Under the pieces are notes generated by a model. That model was not told the origin of the DNA. It ran no database searches and saw nothing but the letters and a program-made list of their open reading frames with translations. From Girardinichthys multiradiatus (taxonomy: Eukaryota > Chordata > Actinopteri > Cyprinodontiformes > Goodeidae): DNA of 64,000 nt. The position numbers and the translations under genes are program-made. The stretch is taken from NCBI RefSeq assembly GCF_021462225.1, contig NC_061795.1, forward strand, positions 51,174,380 through 51,238,379. Reading direction: 5' to 3'. Positions 11,701-26,700 of the stretch are shown here, one piece after another (position 1 is the first letter of the stretch; each line of letters starts with the position of its first letter).

Positions 11701-14700
11701 AATGGCTGGATGCAAAAAATCATCATAATTGACATAAATAAAGGCTTGAAAACATCAGAATGTGGAGAATTAATCTGTATAATGTGTTGAGTGCTGGAGT
11801 TGGTTCTCTAAAATGAGATGTTGAACTGGATGAAACCTGGAAATCCGTTTGGTCCAAGCTGTGAGGTTTTTAACAACACCAGCATCTAAAGGCTTCAGTC
11901 ACGATCAGACGCCTGTGTTTGGTGTCCACCAGGAGATGATGGTGTCTCCGCTTAGGTTCAGCTGCAGAGATAATTACTGTTAAAGACAAAGGTGTAGCAG
12001 CATGCTCCGGTTTAGCTGCAACTGCATGAGACCAAAAACATAACTTGCCACGTCTGCTGATGAAGATGAATAAATCTGAGCCTTATTTTTATCCTCAGAA
12101 TCTAAAGGGAATATTAAATAAAGGACCTGTAGCTACAGACACATGTATACAAATCCTTATTTAAACATCTTATTTTGTAACAAAGTTTTGAATTAGTTTA
12201 GTTTTTCAGATGAAAATCTTTATTATTAAATTACCTTCTTGCATTAAGTTTCTCTGTCATTTTTTAGCGTTGGAGGCCTTATGGTGCTGCAAATAAATGC
12301 TTCATTATCAAACAGAATATGTTTCATCTTGTTTCTGTAAAAACATCTAAAGTCTGCAGCTGGAGTTTTAAGATGCTGATTCAAAGAAACATTATTGTGA
12401 GTGATGATCGACTCTCAGCAGAACATTGGGTCCATTTGTTTTATTCTAATGTACTCTGATCCAAACTCAAGTTAAAGTCGGCAGCCCTTTGGGGAAAAAA
12501 GCCTTAAAAATAAATCCATCTTGGGTTCACTAGTCTCCATAGCAACCATTATTTCCAGTGTCTACCTGCCAACCAGGTTTTCTGTCCCCGTATCGCAAAC
12601 ATCTACTCTGCTTTAACTAGATCAGTGAGTTTTGGTCTAATTAGACTCAGACCTTCCAGGTGGGTCTGCTGTGAAACGAAGGGTGAAGATGTTGAAAAGC
12701 ACCTCATGTCCAATGTTAAGAACTGTAGAGGACCTGTGGTGCTGCAGGCCTCTTTCTCTTCCAGAGGTCCTGGGAATATTGTTATAAGTCATGGTATTAT
12801 GAACTCTTTAATACCAGGACAGTCTGCCGGACTTAACCAAAACACTGATAATGGTTTGTTAGCGGGTCTTCCAACAGATCCAAAACCTACGGTCACATCA
12901 ACCAGAACTGGTTCCCTGTTTTGTGGCACTGCTGACAAGACAGGGAAGTATTTCTTGTTTTTGAACACTAAAGAAATAAAGATTGAAGATGAAAAAAACT
13001 CAGTGTTTTTATCTTGTGCCACTAGTGACCTTTATTTTGTTAGTTGACTGAGAGGAAATGGAGAGGAGAGAGAGGAAGACATGGAGCAAAGGCCAATGGG
13101 CCAGGTCTCGAACCCGTGACGGCTGTGTTTAGGACTGTAGTGTCCGTACTTGGGTCACGTGCTTCACATCTTGCTGACAGGGATAGACCTAACTTCTGAA
13201 ATATCACTTGTCTCCTCTTGTTCCCTGTTCTCCCATCAGTTCTCCTTCTTCAGCTTTAACCAAAAGTTTTCGTGGAGAAGTTCTTCAATTGTTTCCTAGA
13301 AACGTTTTGGATGTTCTTGGTTCTTTGTGCAGGATCCTGCGGATGGGTTAGAACATGCACGCCAGAACCAGGAGCAGAGGTGTGTTGGTGTCACACGTTC
13401 ATGCTGTCCATTATTTTGAAGATGGTAAACAGGAGAAAACCAAAGGAGCTCAAGAAGGGCTCTGTCCATTTAGTTGATTTACCAACATGTTGAACTCTTT
13501 GAATGTCATTGACATTAAAGAGTCATCATATTTTAACATTTAGGACAAAACGGTTCATCTTGGAGCTCAGCCCACTCCGTCACAGCAAAGAAACTCTCCC
13601 ATTGGCCCAACCATTTCCACCACATGCATCTGATTGGCTGCCATTAATAACAGACCATCCAGTGGGTCTACCACAGAACCTGAACACATTGTGATTGTGG
13701 AACCACCAGGCTGACCACTAATTGCAGCATAGCTGAGAGTCGGACAGGGAAGTAGTCTGTGTTTATGTACATACAGGATGGGATGCTGGCGCTGAGGCCC
13801 ACGTTCTAGGGAGAAAGTGTTGGACAACGTGAGGACTTCTTCTGGTTTGCAGCCAGCTGGAGGAGCTGCGGTGATGGCATCCCATAACTTCATGTTGATG
13901 CTGAACCGTGAGGTTCTGACTGTTGCTCTGTTGTGTTTTTGCAGAAAAAGCCTCTGTCTGCTGTCATCAAGGAAGTGTGTGATGGGTAAGTTGGACATCT
14001 TCAAGTTCATTAATATCTAATTATTACTTTGTTTCAGTGCTTTGCAAAAGTTTCCAACCACCCCTGTGATCTTTTAAAGTGGTCTCAGTTCAGGATCTTT
14101 GGATTTGGCTGTTTCGTTACTCATGTCCAGTCCTTGTCCCTGACCATGACAACATTTAACCACAAAGTAAAAAACAATCTGCAGCAGATGAATAAAAAAA
14201 GAGGGAAATCATTTTCTGCTTTATGAGACGTTTTCAGCTAAAACACATTTTCTGTGTGTCAAGCTGTGCTAACTTTGGGAATGCTCATAATTTCAGCAAA
14301 CATGGAAAAATGTTGTATTTAGAACAAAACTGGAGGCAACAAAGTACCTGAAAATCTGACCCATAACGTCGTCTTTGATCAAATCAGGGCTTCTAGTCTG
14401 GAAAAGTACAGATTAAAAGTATTTTCCAGGCACATTGGGAAACATTTGGCGAAAGAAAATAAAAGATGAAAAGTTTTTCCAGGCTTTATTTCATGTCTCC
14501 CTGTCTCAAAGACCTGCCCCCTGTCCAGCCCTCCGTCCTTTAAAGATTACAGTCAGAGGTTTTAGAGTGAGTAAAGTGTGATTGCTGAAATAAAATCAAA
14601 TCCTTTCTAGCTTGGGTCAGAGGTAAAAATGAACCCTGGAAGGAATCCAATCAGAGTTAACTGGTTGAAGTAAACAAGAAGTTTATGTAAAATGTGAGAA

Positions 14701-17700
14701 TGAATAAAAAAGCAACTTATTATGGGCTGATGTTCTGTTTCTGTGTTTGTGCTCAGCTGGAACCTTCCAGGTCCCGATAACTACGCTCTGCAGTACACCG
14801 AGGGAGTGCAGATGTACATCACTGAATCGGTCAGTAACATTATCCCATGTTGCAGACATTGGAACAGACTGAGCAGCAGGTCTGAAGTGGTTCCTCTCAT
14901 GGTTCTGTGTCTGCCATGAACCTCTGCTGTTTCAGCTGTTTGGGTGTTTAAGCAAATGAAAGTAGGTCAGCCAGTTTAACTGCTGGTGTCAAAAATTCAT
15001 CTCAACAAGATATTTCCAAAACTTAGGCTTTTACTGGAAGCTCTTCCAAGCTTTGGAAATACCCTTACCGGCTACTTTATTAGGTACACCTTGCTAGTAT
15101 CGGGTTGGACCCCCTTTTGCCTTCAGAACTGCCTTAATCCTTGGTGGCATAGATTCAACAAGGTACTGGAAACATTCCTCAGAGAGTTTGGTCCATATTG
15201 ACATGATAGCATCACACAGATGCTGCAGATTTGTCGGCTGCATCCATGATGTGAATCTCCTGTTCCACCACATCCTAAAGGTGCTCTATTGGATTGAGAT
15301 CTGGTGACTGGAGGCCATTTGAGTCCAGTGAACTCATTGTCATGTTCAAGAAACCAGTCTGAGATGATTTGTACTTTATGACATGGCGCGTTATCCTGCT
15401 GGAAGTAACCATCAGAAGATGGGTCCACTGTGGTCATAAAGGGATTGACATGGTCAGCAACAATACTCAGGTAGGCTGTGGCGTTGACATGATGCTCAGT
15501 TGGTACTAGGGGGCCCAAAGTGTGCCAAGAAAATATCCCTCACACCATTACACCACCACCACCAGCCTGAACCGTTGATAGAAGGCAGGATGGATCCATG
15601 CTTTCATGATGTTGACACCAAATTCTGATCCGACCATCCGAATGTTGCAGCAGAAATCGAGACTCATCAGACCAGGCAACGTTTTTCCAATCTTCTATTG
15701 TCCAGTTTTGGTGAGCCTGTGTGAATTATAGCCTCAGTTTCGTCTTCTTAGCTGACAGAAGTGGCACCTGGTGTGGTCATCTGCTGCTGTAGCTCTTCTG
15801 CATGCCTTGGTTGTAGCGAGTGGTTATTTAAGTTACTGTTACATTTCTATCAGCTCGAACCAGTCTGGACATTCTCCTCTGACCTCTGACATCAACAAGG
15901 CATTTGTGTCCACAGAACTGCTGCTCACTGGATATTTGTCTTTTTCAGACCATTCTCTGTAAACCCTAGAGATGGTGGTGCATGAAAATCCCAGTAGATC
16001 AGCAGTTTCTGAAATACTCAGACCAGCCCGTCTGGCACCAACAACCATGCTACGTTCAAAGTCACTTAAATCACCTTTCTTCCTCATTCTGATACTCGGT
16101 TTGAACTGCAGCAGATCGTCTTGACCATGTCTACATGCCTAAATGCATTGAGTTGCTGCCATGTGATTGGCTGATTAGAAATCTGTGTTAACGAGCTGTT
16201 GGACAGGTGTAGCTAATAAAGTGGCCGGTGAGTGTAGATGTTTCAGTTTAGCAGCAGCTTCTTCACAAGCCTACAGGACATCTGTAGGGCACAATGTTGG
16301 TTCTGCACCGTGGGGGTGTGCGCAGTGGTCCCGAGTTCCTGTGCTCTGGGGGGCCTTTGGATGTCTGAGGCTCAGATCTCCTCCATGTCTGTCTCGGGTC
16401 CAGGGGGGCAGGTCTGTGGCTCCTCACTCTTGCTATTAAGTATTTTTATGGAGAAACTTTCTCTACACATGTGCTCACACATACACCCACAGGTGTCTGG
16501 ATCCAGACATGCAGATATAAACACATGCTCTATATTGAGCTGTGGTTGCTATTAAATACATCCTGTCTTAATTAGTACTTTTCAAGGACAACATTGTTAT
16601 ATTTGTATGTGGTGTTTGTCCCTTTTTCTTTTTGTCTCTCTGCAGACTTCTAGGACACTTCTTGACACTCAGACAATAATCCTGAGGCTACTCTGCCGTT
16701 CCTGCCGAGACTTATCGTTTTCATGTGTCATGTTTAAATCTGATTAGAGAAATAAAAGAAATAACAGCTGGGCCGACCTTGGTGTTGTTGCTAGTGATGT
16801 CGGTCCAAACCATCTCAGCTGCTTCTCTGTTGCTCAGGTTGTGTTTCCCCTCTGTGTGTTCAGAACCGTCTGGACATAAAGAATGGCTGTATTCTGCGTC
16901 TGACCAAGGCACCGGTGAGTCTGCAGCCTCGCGCCACTGTCCCCTCTCACCTCCTCCTTTCTCACATTCCTGCTGTATTTATCTTCTCCTATGTTATATC
17001 AGGCTTTGGTTTGCATCCTTGCAGCAGGACCTTCCTTGGTCCACTGGGTTTTGGTTTAGTACCTTTTCTCCCGGAGTTGGAGGGTTAGTTATATTTTGAT
17101 GTCATGATTGAACACAAGAATGAGAGAACATTTTAGACACAGGTCTGGTGTTTCCTTCTGCAGGAACATAAACTGGACCTGAAGGTTTGTTTCATTTGGG
17201 TCGACTGATAAAGGCTCATCATTTTATCTCAACATTTTGTGGTTATTTATTGTAAAATGTTTAAACTACATTATTTAAAACATTGTGGTAATGCATGTGG
17301 AGTTCATAGTTGTCACGATTCTTATCACGATCATTTCACCTGTAAAGACTACGATATTTATTCATAAAATGCTCAAATTATGTACAATAACTGAATAAAA
17401 CCAGTTGTTTGTGTTAAAGGTTAATTTCATATTTGAGATATTCTAACAATCATTTGTAAGCTGCTTTACTCTGTTTTATTGAATTAATCAGCATCATAAT
17501 CAGACCAAGAATCCAACTAAAATCTTCCTGAAATCAATTTAAAGATGAATTTTGTTTCTCCCAGAGAGGCAAGTAGATTCTAAATATTTCTCAAACTATT
17601 AAAATAGTTGGGGATTAGATTTATTATTATTATTATTAACATTAAGATAGACAGAAACCATGGTTCAGATTCTGCCGGGCTGGTTCTGTTTTTCTTTGTG

Positions 17701-20700
17701 TCAGCCCCAGAATTTAGCTGTGAATAAAACTTGATTTTTCCAATAAGTCTTAGGCTGGATTACATAAACCAGGTTAAGTGGGCTGTCCAGAATTGACCCA
17801 GATTCTTCACACCGGAGTGACTGGGACCCAGGAACATCAGCTGAACTGAACTGTGGAGCAGCAAGCTTGTTGTAGGGGGGAAACTGATGCCTTCTGCAGC
17901 CGCCTGTCATAAAGGGTGCAGTGGTGAAGATTGGGCTTACAATGATTGAAATACTTTACACAAAAAAGCCTAATCCAAAAATTATATTTCTTACTTTTTC
18001 ATCTAAATAGGCTTTTAGCTTGTTACAGTAATATCACTTAATGGATTTCTCTTGAAAAAGTTGTTCTGCCTTTTCTCTTCTGTATCTTGATTAAACTAAA
18101 TGACAAAAAGACAATTAAAATCTGGCCAGAGTCATGAATCTGACAGAATCCATGCTGTTTCTGGCTAACACCTGCTAGCAGGTCTAGAGAAGCAATCATC
18201 ACCTTCTGTGTCGATACGTACCGGTGTTTCCTCTGCACCACCTAAGATGAACAGAAGACAGGTGAGAAATCAGGAGGGACAGCCAATCAGCAGCCAGTGT
18301 TAGGTGTCAACAGTAGAGGGAGGAAACAGACCGGAAGCCTGTGGGAAAAGTGAGGACGTAAAAACGCCCACATGCCCATGAAACTGATAGGGGGGTTAGA
18401 CTTTCTAAACCAAATGACCTCAGTTTCATTTACATTAAGTTTCAGAACGTTTAACTTCATTCAGGTTGGCGTGTCATGCAGCCAGTTCAGTATTGAAGAC
18501 AGCAGATCTCTGCTGTTTTATCTAACCAAATTTTAGCTGCATAACAATTGAAAGGACCCCCATCACACAAGTTTACAGCAGGGGACCAAATATGGAGACC
18601 TGAGGAACTCCAAAGTGAGTAGGGGCTACATGAACAGAGGAATAACGGCTTGAAAGTTTAGAAAGCCTTTTAGATTGATCTGGATGCCACAGTAATCATG
18701 TATGTCCTGTTTCTGTGTGTCACCCGTGTCTTCTGAACTCAGGGTCGCTCAGCAGATGACCTGTACAAGGGCATCCAGAGCTCAGATGTAGGGGTGCGAT
18801 GTGATTCGCTGAAAGAGCTAGCAAGCGTTTCACGGGACGTGACCTTCGCTCAGGAGTTCATCAGCCGAGACGGCCACGTCTTATTGGTCAAAATAGTCGA
18901 GGACTCTAACGAGTAGGTATCTTCTGTATGTGAGGACTGACTGAGGTTGGTCATCTTCTTGTTTTAATGTCCTGCTGTGGAGAAGCTGCATGGAGAATAA
19001 AAAGAACAATACCTGCAAGTCTTTCTTTATTACTCTGAGCAGTTTTAATTCATTAGTTGAGCAGCTATAGCTAGCACTGAAACAGTTGATGGGATTTATC
19101 ATGACTAATCTGATTATTAAAATAATCGTCAACTAATTCAGTAATCTAATAATCCATAACTGGAGTGAGTTTACCGACTCTCTGCTGAAAGAACAACCCA
19201 CTCAGAGCAGTAATTTGGCCAAAACTGTACAAAAATATGTAAATGTTGAATTTAAGATGGAAAACCTCCTTTGTCTGTAAATAAGTTGAATCCAGAACCT
19301 TCACCTGGTTCAAATTCTGTAAAAAGTCTCCTATTAAGCACTTTTTGTTATCTGATTATTAATTGATTATTTGAAAATTAAGTCGACAGATTAATAGATC
19401 AGCTAAATAATCGTTATTTGCAGTGAGTTAATAGTGACACGATGGTTAAAAATGTTTTCTTACAGTGTTGTAGTAAACTCCCTAAGATTTCTTCTTTTTT
19501 GTCCTATTTAAATGTTTTAGATCAGGCAGAGATAACCTGAGTCAATCCTGAAAGCATTTTTAAATGATTTCATTAATTAAGGGAAAACATCTGTCCAAGC
19601 TAACTGGACTCACACCCTTCATGAATTACCTCTGATTAAAGTTTGGTTCAGTTTCACTTTCTCCCCCCAGGCCTGATTGCTGCCACAACTGTAGGATCTA
19701 AATCATATTTCAGTAGAACCTGTCTGACTGCATGAAGTAGGCTTTAAGATCACATCATCTAAAAAATAAAACCAACTGCAGATAAAGTCTCTGACATGTA
19801 TCAGTCTAGAAGGGGCTCCGATCCATTTCTAAGGCTTGAGTTCCCCAGAGAACCTCAATGAGAACCATCTTCCACAGATGGAGAAAACATGGAACAGTGG
19901 AGAACCTTCCCAGGAGTTGCGGGCCTACCAAGATTACTCTGAGAACGTCAGAGTAGGAGGTTACAGAAGAACCTAGAACATCTAAATCTCTGTAGGCCTC
20001 AGTTAAGGTCAGAGGTCATGATTCAACAGCAAGAAAGAGAGACTGAGCAAAGATGGCCTCCATGGGAGAGTTCCAAGCCCAGAACCACTGCTGACCCAAA
20101 ATAACACAAAGCCCATCTCACATTCACCTAAAAATAATCTTGATGATCTCTAGAACTTTTGGGAAAATGTTCTGGAGATCCAAAGCACACAATCAAGTCC
20201 ACCTTTGAATGGCTCAAAAAAGAAGGAGGTTTTGGATGTCCTAGTCAAAGTGCAGACTTAAAACCGATGCTGTAGTTTGAACTTAAACAGGTGGTTCCTG
20301 CTGGAAAAGCCCTCTGTGACGCTTTCTTTCTGTCCAGGAATAACCAGATCATGACACACACTCTGACTGGCTTCATGGAGCTGATGGATCATGGGATAGT
20401 TTCATGGGAGAACCTCTCTGCTGTCTTCATCAAGAAGGTTCATTATCTGCCAGGATCTCTTTTCTATCAGATTGGTTTTCTTTCTTTTGCCAATTTTTCT
20501 CTGCTCGTCTCTTCCCTTCTTTGCTTTTCCTCCCGTCAGATCGCCGGCTTCGTCAACAGCAAGTCGACAGATGAATCCATGCAGCAGGTGTCCCTGGACA
20601 TCCTGGAGAACATGGTTCTGAGCAGCCGCAAACTTTTCCTTCAAGTCAAGCAGGAGGTCACCATGGAGAGGCTGATTGCTCACCTACAGGTGTAAGTCAC

Positions 20701-23700
20701 TGAAATGTTGAACATGTTTTCTGTGGACAGCCTCTTAATTTCGCTCATGATTTGTTTTTATTGTAATAAATGAGACTCTTCTGCAGCTGCTTTACAAGTC
20801 CACCATGACTCGGTCCAATTTAACAGGAAGCTAGGTTCAGGAGGATGCTTCGGTTTCTGTGTGAAGGCTGCGCTCAGAATCTGACAGAAAGTAACTCTGA
20901 AGGTGTTCTAGCATCTGTTAGTTAGGAGACTGAAAGCTGATGAGAAGTAACACATAAACTGTGTGCCTTCAGTCTGACTGAGATGTAAACGATACAGAAC
21001 CATCTGGGAAATGAAGGCTGCAGGTTCCTCTAACCCTCTGGCTTTACCTGATGTGTTTCAGGGCAAACCAGCAGATCCAGACCAAAGCCATGGCTCTGCT
21101 TATGGCCTTACTACAAACAGCTGAAGACGCAGACAGACAGGTACTGATTCGGTTTCTTCTAATTGTTCCCAGCATGTTCCACTTATCTTAGTTCTCACTT
21201 CCAGGGATGCAGGTGGACGGGTTCTCTGTGCTTGAAATAATCTTTCAGCATTTTTGTTGCTGACTAGCAGATATTATCCTTAAAAATCAACACGATATGG
21301 ATTCGCTAATCAGACAAGAACTTTTTGCTCATTTATGCGTACTTAAAATATTGTATTTTAAAAGTTAGGCTAGTATATTATATAGGTTTAATACATACAC
21401 TGTAATATGTTTAAACACTTTAAAGACTTTCTGTTAAGTTGGAAGTCTACGCCTTACACACTTGTTTCTTGTGCGCCTTTTTCTACCACCCTTTTCCTTC
21501 CACTCAACTTTCCATTAACATCCTCGTGTACAGCAGTCTGTGAACAGCTGGTGTCTTTAGCAATAATTGTTTGTGACCCGCCCTCTATGTAGTGCCCTCA
21601 GTAACTGGGTCATAACAACAGTTTTCTATTAAAATCATTTTTGTTGGTCTGATGCAAGGTTGAAACAGATGGATCAGATTTCCTTCACTGGAAGCCGCAG
21701 TCACCAAAAGTCTCTACATTTTTTGAATTTCCACTTTTTTTACTGAATTACTGGAATAAAATAACTTTTTGATAATATTCAAATGTGCGATGCACCTGCA
21801 TCACTTTATCTGATTTTTATCAATGTTGTCCCATGTTGTTGTCTTCTGCTGTCTGTAGGTGATAATATTACAAAGATGGTTGGAACATCTCTTGTTCTCA
21901 TCTGCATCTCTGGAGCATCTCTGCATTAGTTCAGAGCATTTCTGAACATTTTGGAAACCGATGCACTTGACCATAAAGTCTATTCCAGCAGATGTTGTGC
22001 AGGCTCTTCTCCTGGAGAAACATCTCCCATAAGGCTGAGTTTATTCTCACTGGTCTGGGATTGGTTAAGGATGCTGAGATGTGGGAACTGAGCTTGAGGG
22101 TGAAGGATGAGATTTTGTAAAGTCAGACACTCTGGTGGTGATCCATCCGTCTTCTGTCTGTCCAGCCGTCTTTGCTCCCCCTCTAACAGTCGAGGCCTCC
22201 TGCTCCTCTCTCATTGTGCAGCAACAGTTCCTCCATGCATTTCTCTCTCTCCTTTCTGTCTCTTTGTTTTCACACTCAGACATTTTTCATTCTGCTGAAG
22301 GTCAACAAATCCACCCTTCTTATCAGCAGATCAGCTGTGAACAAAAGCTGCTGAGCCAGAGATGCACGTACCACCACGTTGGGGTCAAAGTCTCCCACAA
22401 TAAAGAAGCATTATTCAGGCACTGATGCTCTATCGCCACCTCCTGTCAGAATGTCTCTCTGCGCTGCAGTCAAACATCTTTTCTTCTTCCTCTCTCTTCC
22501 AGGAAATGTTTGCATTTCTGAATAAGAAGAACCTCCGTCAGTACATCTATAAGGTGAATTGTTCATCCATCTTCAGCTTTCTGTAGTCTTTGATAGCTGG
22601 GACACTTGCAGGTCCAATGAACTGCTGTGTTTGTTTCTGAGCAGAACATTATCCTCAGCTCTAGTCCAGTCCAGGATGAGATGGCTCACTACCTCTACGT
22701 CCTGCAGTCTGTCACCTTGAATCATTTGGAGGCTCGTATGCGGACGCCGCTGGATTGTTACAACCAAGTGAGCTAAAACTCCATTTCTCTTCTGAAACTG
22801 TCTCCATAAAGTTTTCATTTCATTTTTAAACCAGAACTAAATTTCCTTCATGTTTCTTTGTTCTAATTTGGGTCCATTTATTAATTTCTCTGACTGAATC
22901 CTTTTAGTATGAAAAACATCTGCATTTGAAGACTTTATTCCCTGTCCCAGCATGGTAAACAAACACTGCTGAAAGTATTCATCTGGCTACTTCTACATGT
23001 ACATGATCTTTGATGGCATCCTTAACCTATAAGGTCTAATTTGTTGCCAACAACAGCAATTTTCACTCCTCTGTAAACATCTTCCATAAGGTTTAGGAGT
23101 GTGTTCCTAGTTAGATCAGAACCAGAACTGCTCCCTCTGCTTCAGTTCATCCCAAAGGGGTTCTAGACGGTTGAGGTCAGAACTCTGTGCAGGCGAGGCC
23201 AGTTTCTCCACAACTGCAACCATGAAAGTAATTGGACCACCAGAACTCATTGAGTTGGTGCTGTGACCCAGTACTTGTGTTTATATAGTGTATGTGTGCA
23301 TCCATCTGTCCGTGTATCCATCCATCATTCATCCATCCATGCTAAAGCCATGTAAAATAGTTGTTTCTGTGTCATTTCTCATTTTGATTCAGGACCAGAG
23401 AGACATTCTTCACAGGTTACGACAGGCAGCTTTTGAGACAGAAAGTGAGAACAACCTCAATCATGAACGACGGCGCTCACTTTGTGCCAAAGAGTTTAAG
23501 AAACTGGGTTTTTCTGTAAGTGTCTGCTTTAAATCAGGAGTTTTGATGTGGACCTTGGATCTCTAACTTCTTTATTTTTTACAGAACAACAGTAACCCTG
23601 GTCAGGATCTGGTACGGACACCTCCTGGTCTTCTAGCTTTGGACACCATGTATTACTTTGCTTCAGGCTACCCTGACGCCTATAGCAGGGTGAGCAGAAC

Positions 23701-26700
23701 TTTTTCTTTTATTTCTATTATATAGGCCTGAAACAGTTAATCAGATTAATTGTTTATTGAAATAATGGTTGACTAATTTAGTAATCGTTTAATGAAGTAT
23801 ACTGCCTCTAAATCATGCCAACCCACTCAGAGCAATATTTAGGCAGAAATTTTACACAATAATATACACTTAGCATTTAAGATGAAAAACGTTTTGTCTG
23901 TAAATATGCTCTATCCAGAACCCCTCCAGTGGTGTAGTTTTAGCTTCAACTTGTTCAAATTCTGTAAAAAATGTCCATTTCAGCACCTTTTGCCATCCAA
24001 TTAGTAATCAATGAATGGAAAAAATAGTCAACAGATTAATCGATTAGCAAAATAATTGTGAGTTGCAGCCCTGCTATTAAACATGATGATGGTTTTCCTG
24101 TTTAATGAAAAAAGACATTACAGCTGCTCATTTTGCTGCATAAAAGCATGTAAGGTGTCCAGAAGAAAGCTGTAAAATGAGTCTGATTCATGACTAAAAG
24201 GATATTTGGTGATGTGTTGCAGTTCGTCCTGGAGAACAGCAGCAGAGAGGACAAACACGAGTGTCCGTTCGCCAGGAGCAGCATCCAGCTCACACTCATC
24301 CTTTGTGAAATCCTTCGAATCGGAGAATCCCGTAAGCTCGGCTACAACCTGCTGCAGCTCGCTGCCTCTTTGACCTCCACACTGACCCATCTCTGACCTT
24401 CCTTATCGTGTCTTTTTACTTTTCTAACGTTCAGAGCTTGCTTTTTTTGTTTTTACAGCCTCTGAGACGGGATCGAACTACCACCCCATCTTCTTCAGTC
24501 AGGACCAGCTACTAGAGGAGCTTTTCTGTGTCTGCATCCAGCTTCTCAACAAAACCTGGAAGGAGATGAGAGCCACGCAGGAGGACTTTGACAAGGTGAG
24601 AACACAAAGCTAGACTTAACAATCTGGTGAAAAACACCTCAGATTTGAAAATAGAAATGTGTTTATGAATCAGAAGGATGGGCTGGTTATCATTCACTCC
24701 TGCTTTTCTAAATATAACACCTAAATTATTAAAAGTTTTCCTCACGGAGCTGCATGGCATCTCTGCAGTTTAACCCTGGTTTTAAGAAGGCTGCTTTACA
24801 CTTTGACCCCACAACAACTTGTGATCATTGCTGCAGCTGAAATGTATTTATTTTCTTAACATCTAAAAATAATAATTCAGTTGCAAACACAAACACAATG
24901 GAAATAATTCCAAGGTAATAAATCATCGAAATCATCAATCCTTTTTGCCCATTAATGTAGGAGAAACTAAATGTCACTCATTTAAAGCTGAAACTCTTCA
25001 TTTTCAAGCATCCTTTGATGCACCATTATTAACTTAGTGCAGTTTTGGTCCTACACAGCTTAATAATTAAAGGCCTGTTTATGACCAAGCTTCTTAAGGG
25101 AGTGGTGGCAGGGGGCGCTGTGTGGTGCAGCTGTAGTGGACGCCCCCATATACAGACGCTGTAGCCTTTGACCCAGCCGTCCTCGGTGACCTTGGGACCT
25201 TTGCTGCACCTCTTCCATCCTCTCTCTGCCCATTTCTGATGTGGTTATCGTCAATAAAGGCCCCAGGTCATTGGAGGGCCGTTCTAGTGGATTAATCAGA
25301 ATCAGTTTTTTAGCTAAGAACTTACTTATTATTAGGCATCGAACTCTGGTGTCAGAAGCTGAATTGGGGATGATTATTCGTGCTTTTATTTCATGTCGTC
25401 TTGATTATTGTTAAATCTTTTAATGTGTTTGAACAATGAAGAACTTGACCATCTTCAGTCGTTCAGAATGATGCTGCAAGGCTTTTAACCAGATGGACCA
25501 GAGACAGAACATTACTCTAGTTTTAATCAGACTGGCTTTTAACCATTTTAATTCTGTACGATGTTATATTAATGCTGTTTTTATCTTCTGTGTTTTTCAT
25601 TTCAATTCAGTTTATTTATATCGGGCCAATTCTCATCACATGTCGTCTCAAGGCTCTTTATAAAGTCAGTTGAATCCAATCATACAGATTTCAAGTCGGG
25701 TTCATTCAGTCCAATTAATCCTTCAGTTACACAGAATCTGAGGAGCCAGAAATGTTCCTGCTTGGATCTTCCTGACATCTTCATCCTTTAGCTGAATCCA
25801 ATGTGACCCACAAGGATCTCCTTTTTATAAAGGTATCTGTCACTTCTGAAGGACCAACAAATGCTTCAGATCCTCTTTAGATGTGATCATTCAGAGGTTT
25901 TAGGATGACTTCAGTCAAAATTCAAACATCTTTCCTTGGAAAGCAGAGATGAAGCTCAGAGATCAGCAATGATTTATTTATGGAGATTGAGCAGGTTAGA
26001 ATTTATTGGATTCCTCACCTTTGACCTAAGACACACCCAACCCAGCCACCATGGCATTTAACCTTATGTTCAACACAGTGTGAATATTGTCTGATATGCT
26101 GAGGTCGCCCTCCTCTTAACCAAGCGACCTTCTGCCCTTTTCTGGAGCGGTCCGGTGTCCTGAGTGCCAAGCCAGCAGTTTTTGTCCACAGCCGGCTACC
26201 CAAGGTGCTCTGGGACGAGGACAAAGGGGCTTTAGGGTGGACAAAGAGAAACGTGGTGAGTGGCAGAAACAGAGGGAGAAACGAGGAACACAAAGCATCC
26301 AGGAATCAGCAGGAACGATGCAACAACCTGGGAAAATAACTCCAGTATGTTAGAGCGGGAAGAACAGAGAGCACACAAAGTCTGGAAAAGACTGGAATAA
26401 CATATTTTCCAGGTCTGAATAGGGAGTATGCAAAAATAACTATTTGCAGACTTGATTCAAGATCCCTTTTCTAAAAGGTCTATCAGTCTTTCTCCAGGTT
26501 CCACATTTACTGTAGAAATATCTGCTGTCAGTTTATAGTAAACATTAGAATTTATATCATCACAACAAACTTAAAAGGACAGAAAACTCTGGGAATATTG
26601 GTTGAGGGCAGGTGGAGGTGCAGGAGAGCAGAAATGGAAGACGGAGATGAAGGTGTGTCCATGATGTTGCTCCACAAACACATCCAGATTGTCTCCCCGT

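Larger units (their letters stand above)
8789..13944 (+). other. elmo3: elmo3 intron 1
   Basis: 5.2-kb intron. It holds a Tc1 relic (9985-10330), a perfect 18-bp-arm hairpin (11073-11112) and a degenerate tRNA-like SINE piece (13060-13190). The rest is unremarkable AT-rich sequence. The 140-codon frame at 12625 has no family features. Confidence 0.7.

Noticed and set aside
12625..13047. 140-codon + strand frame in elmo3 intron 1
   Set aside because: No recognisable motif, no splice sites that join elmo3, and a competing frame on the other strand.
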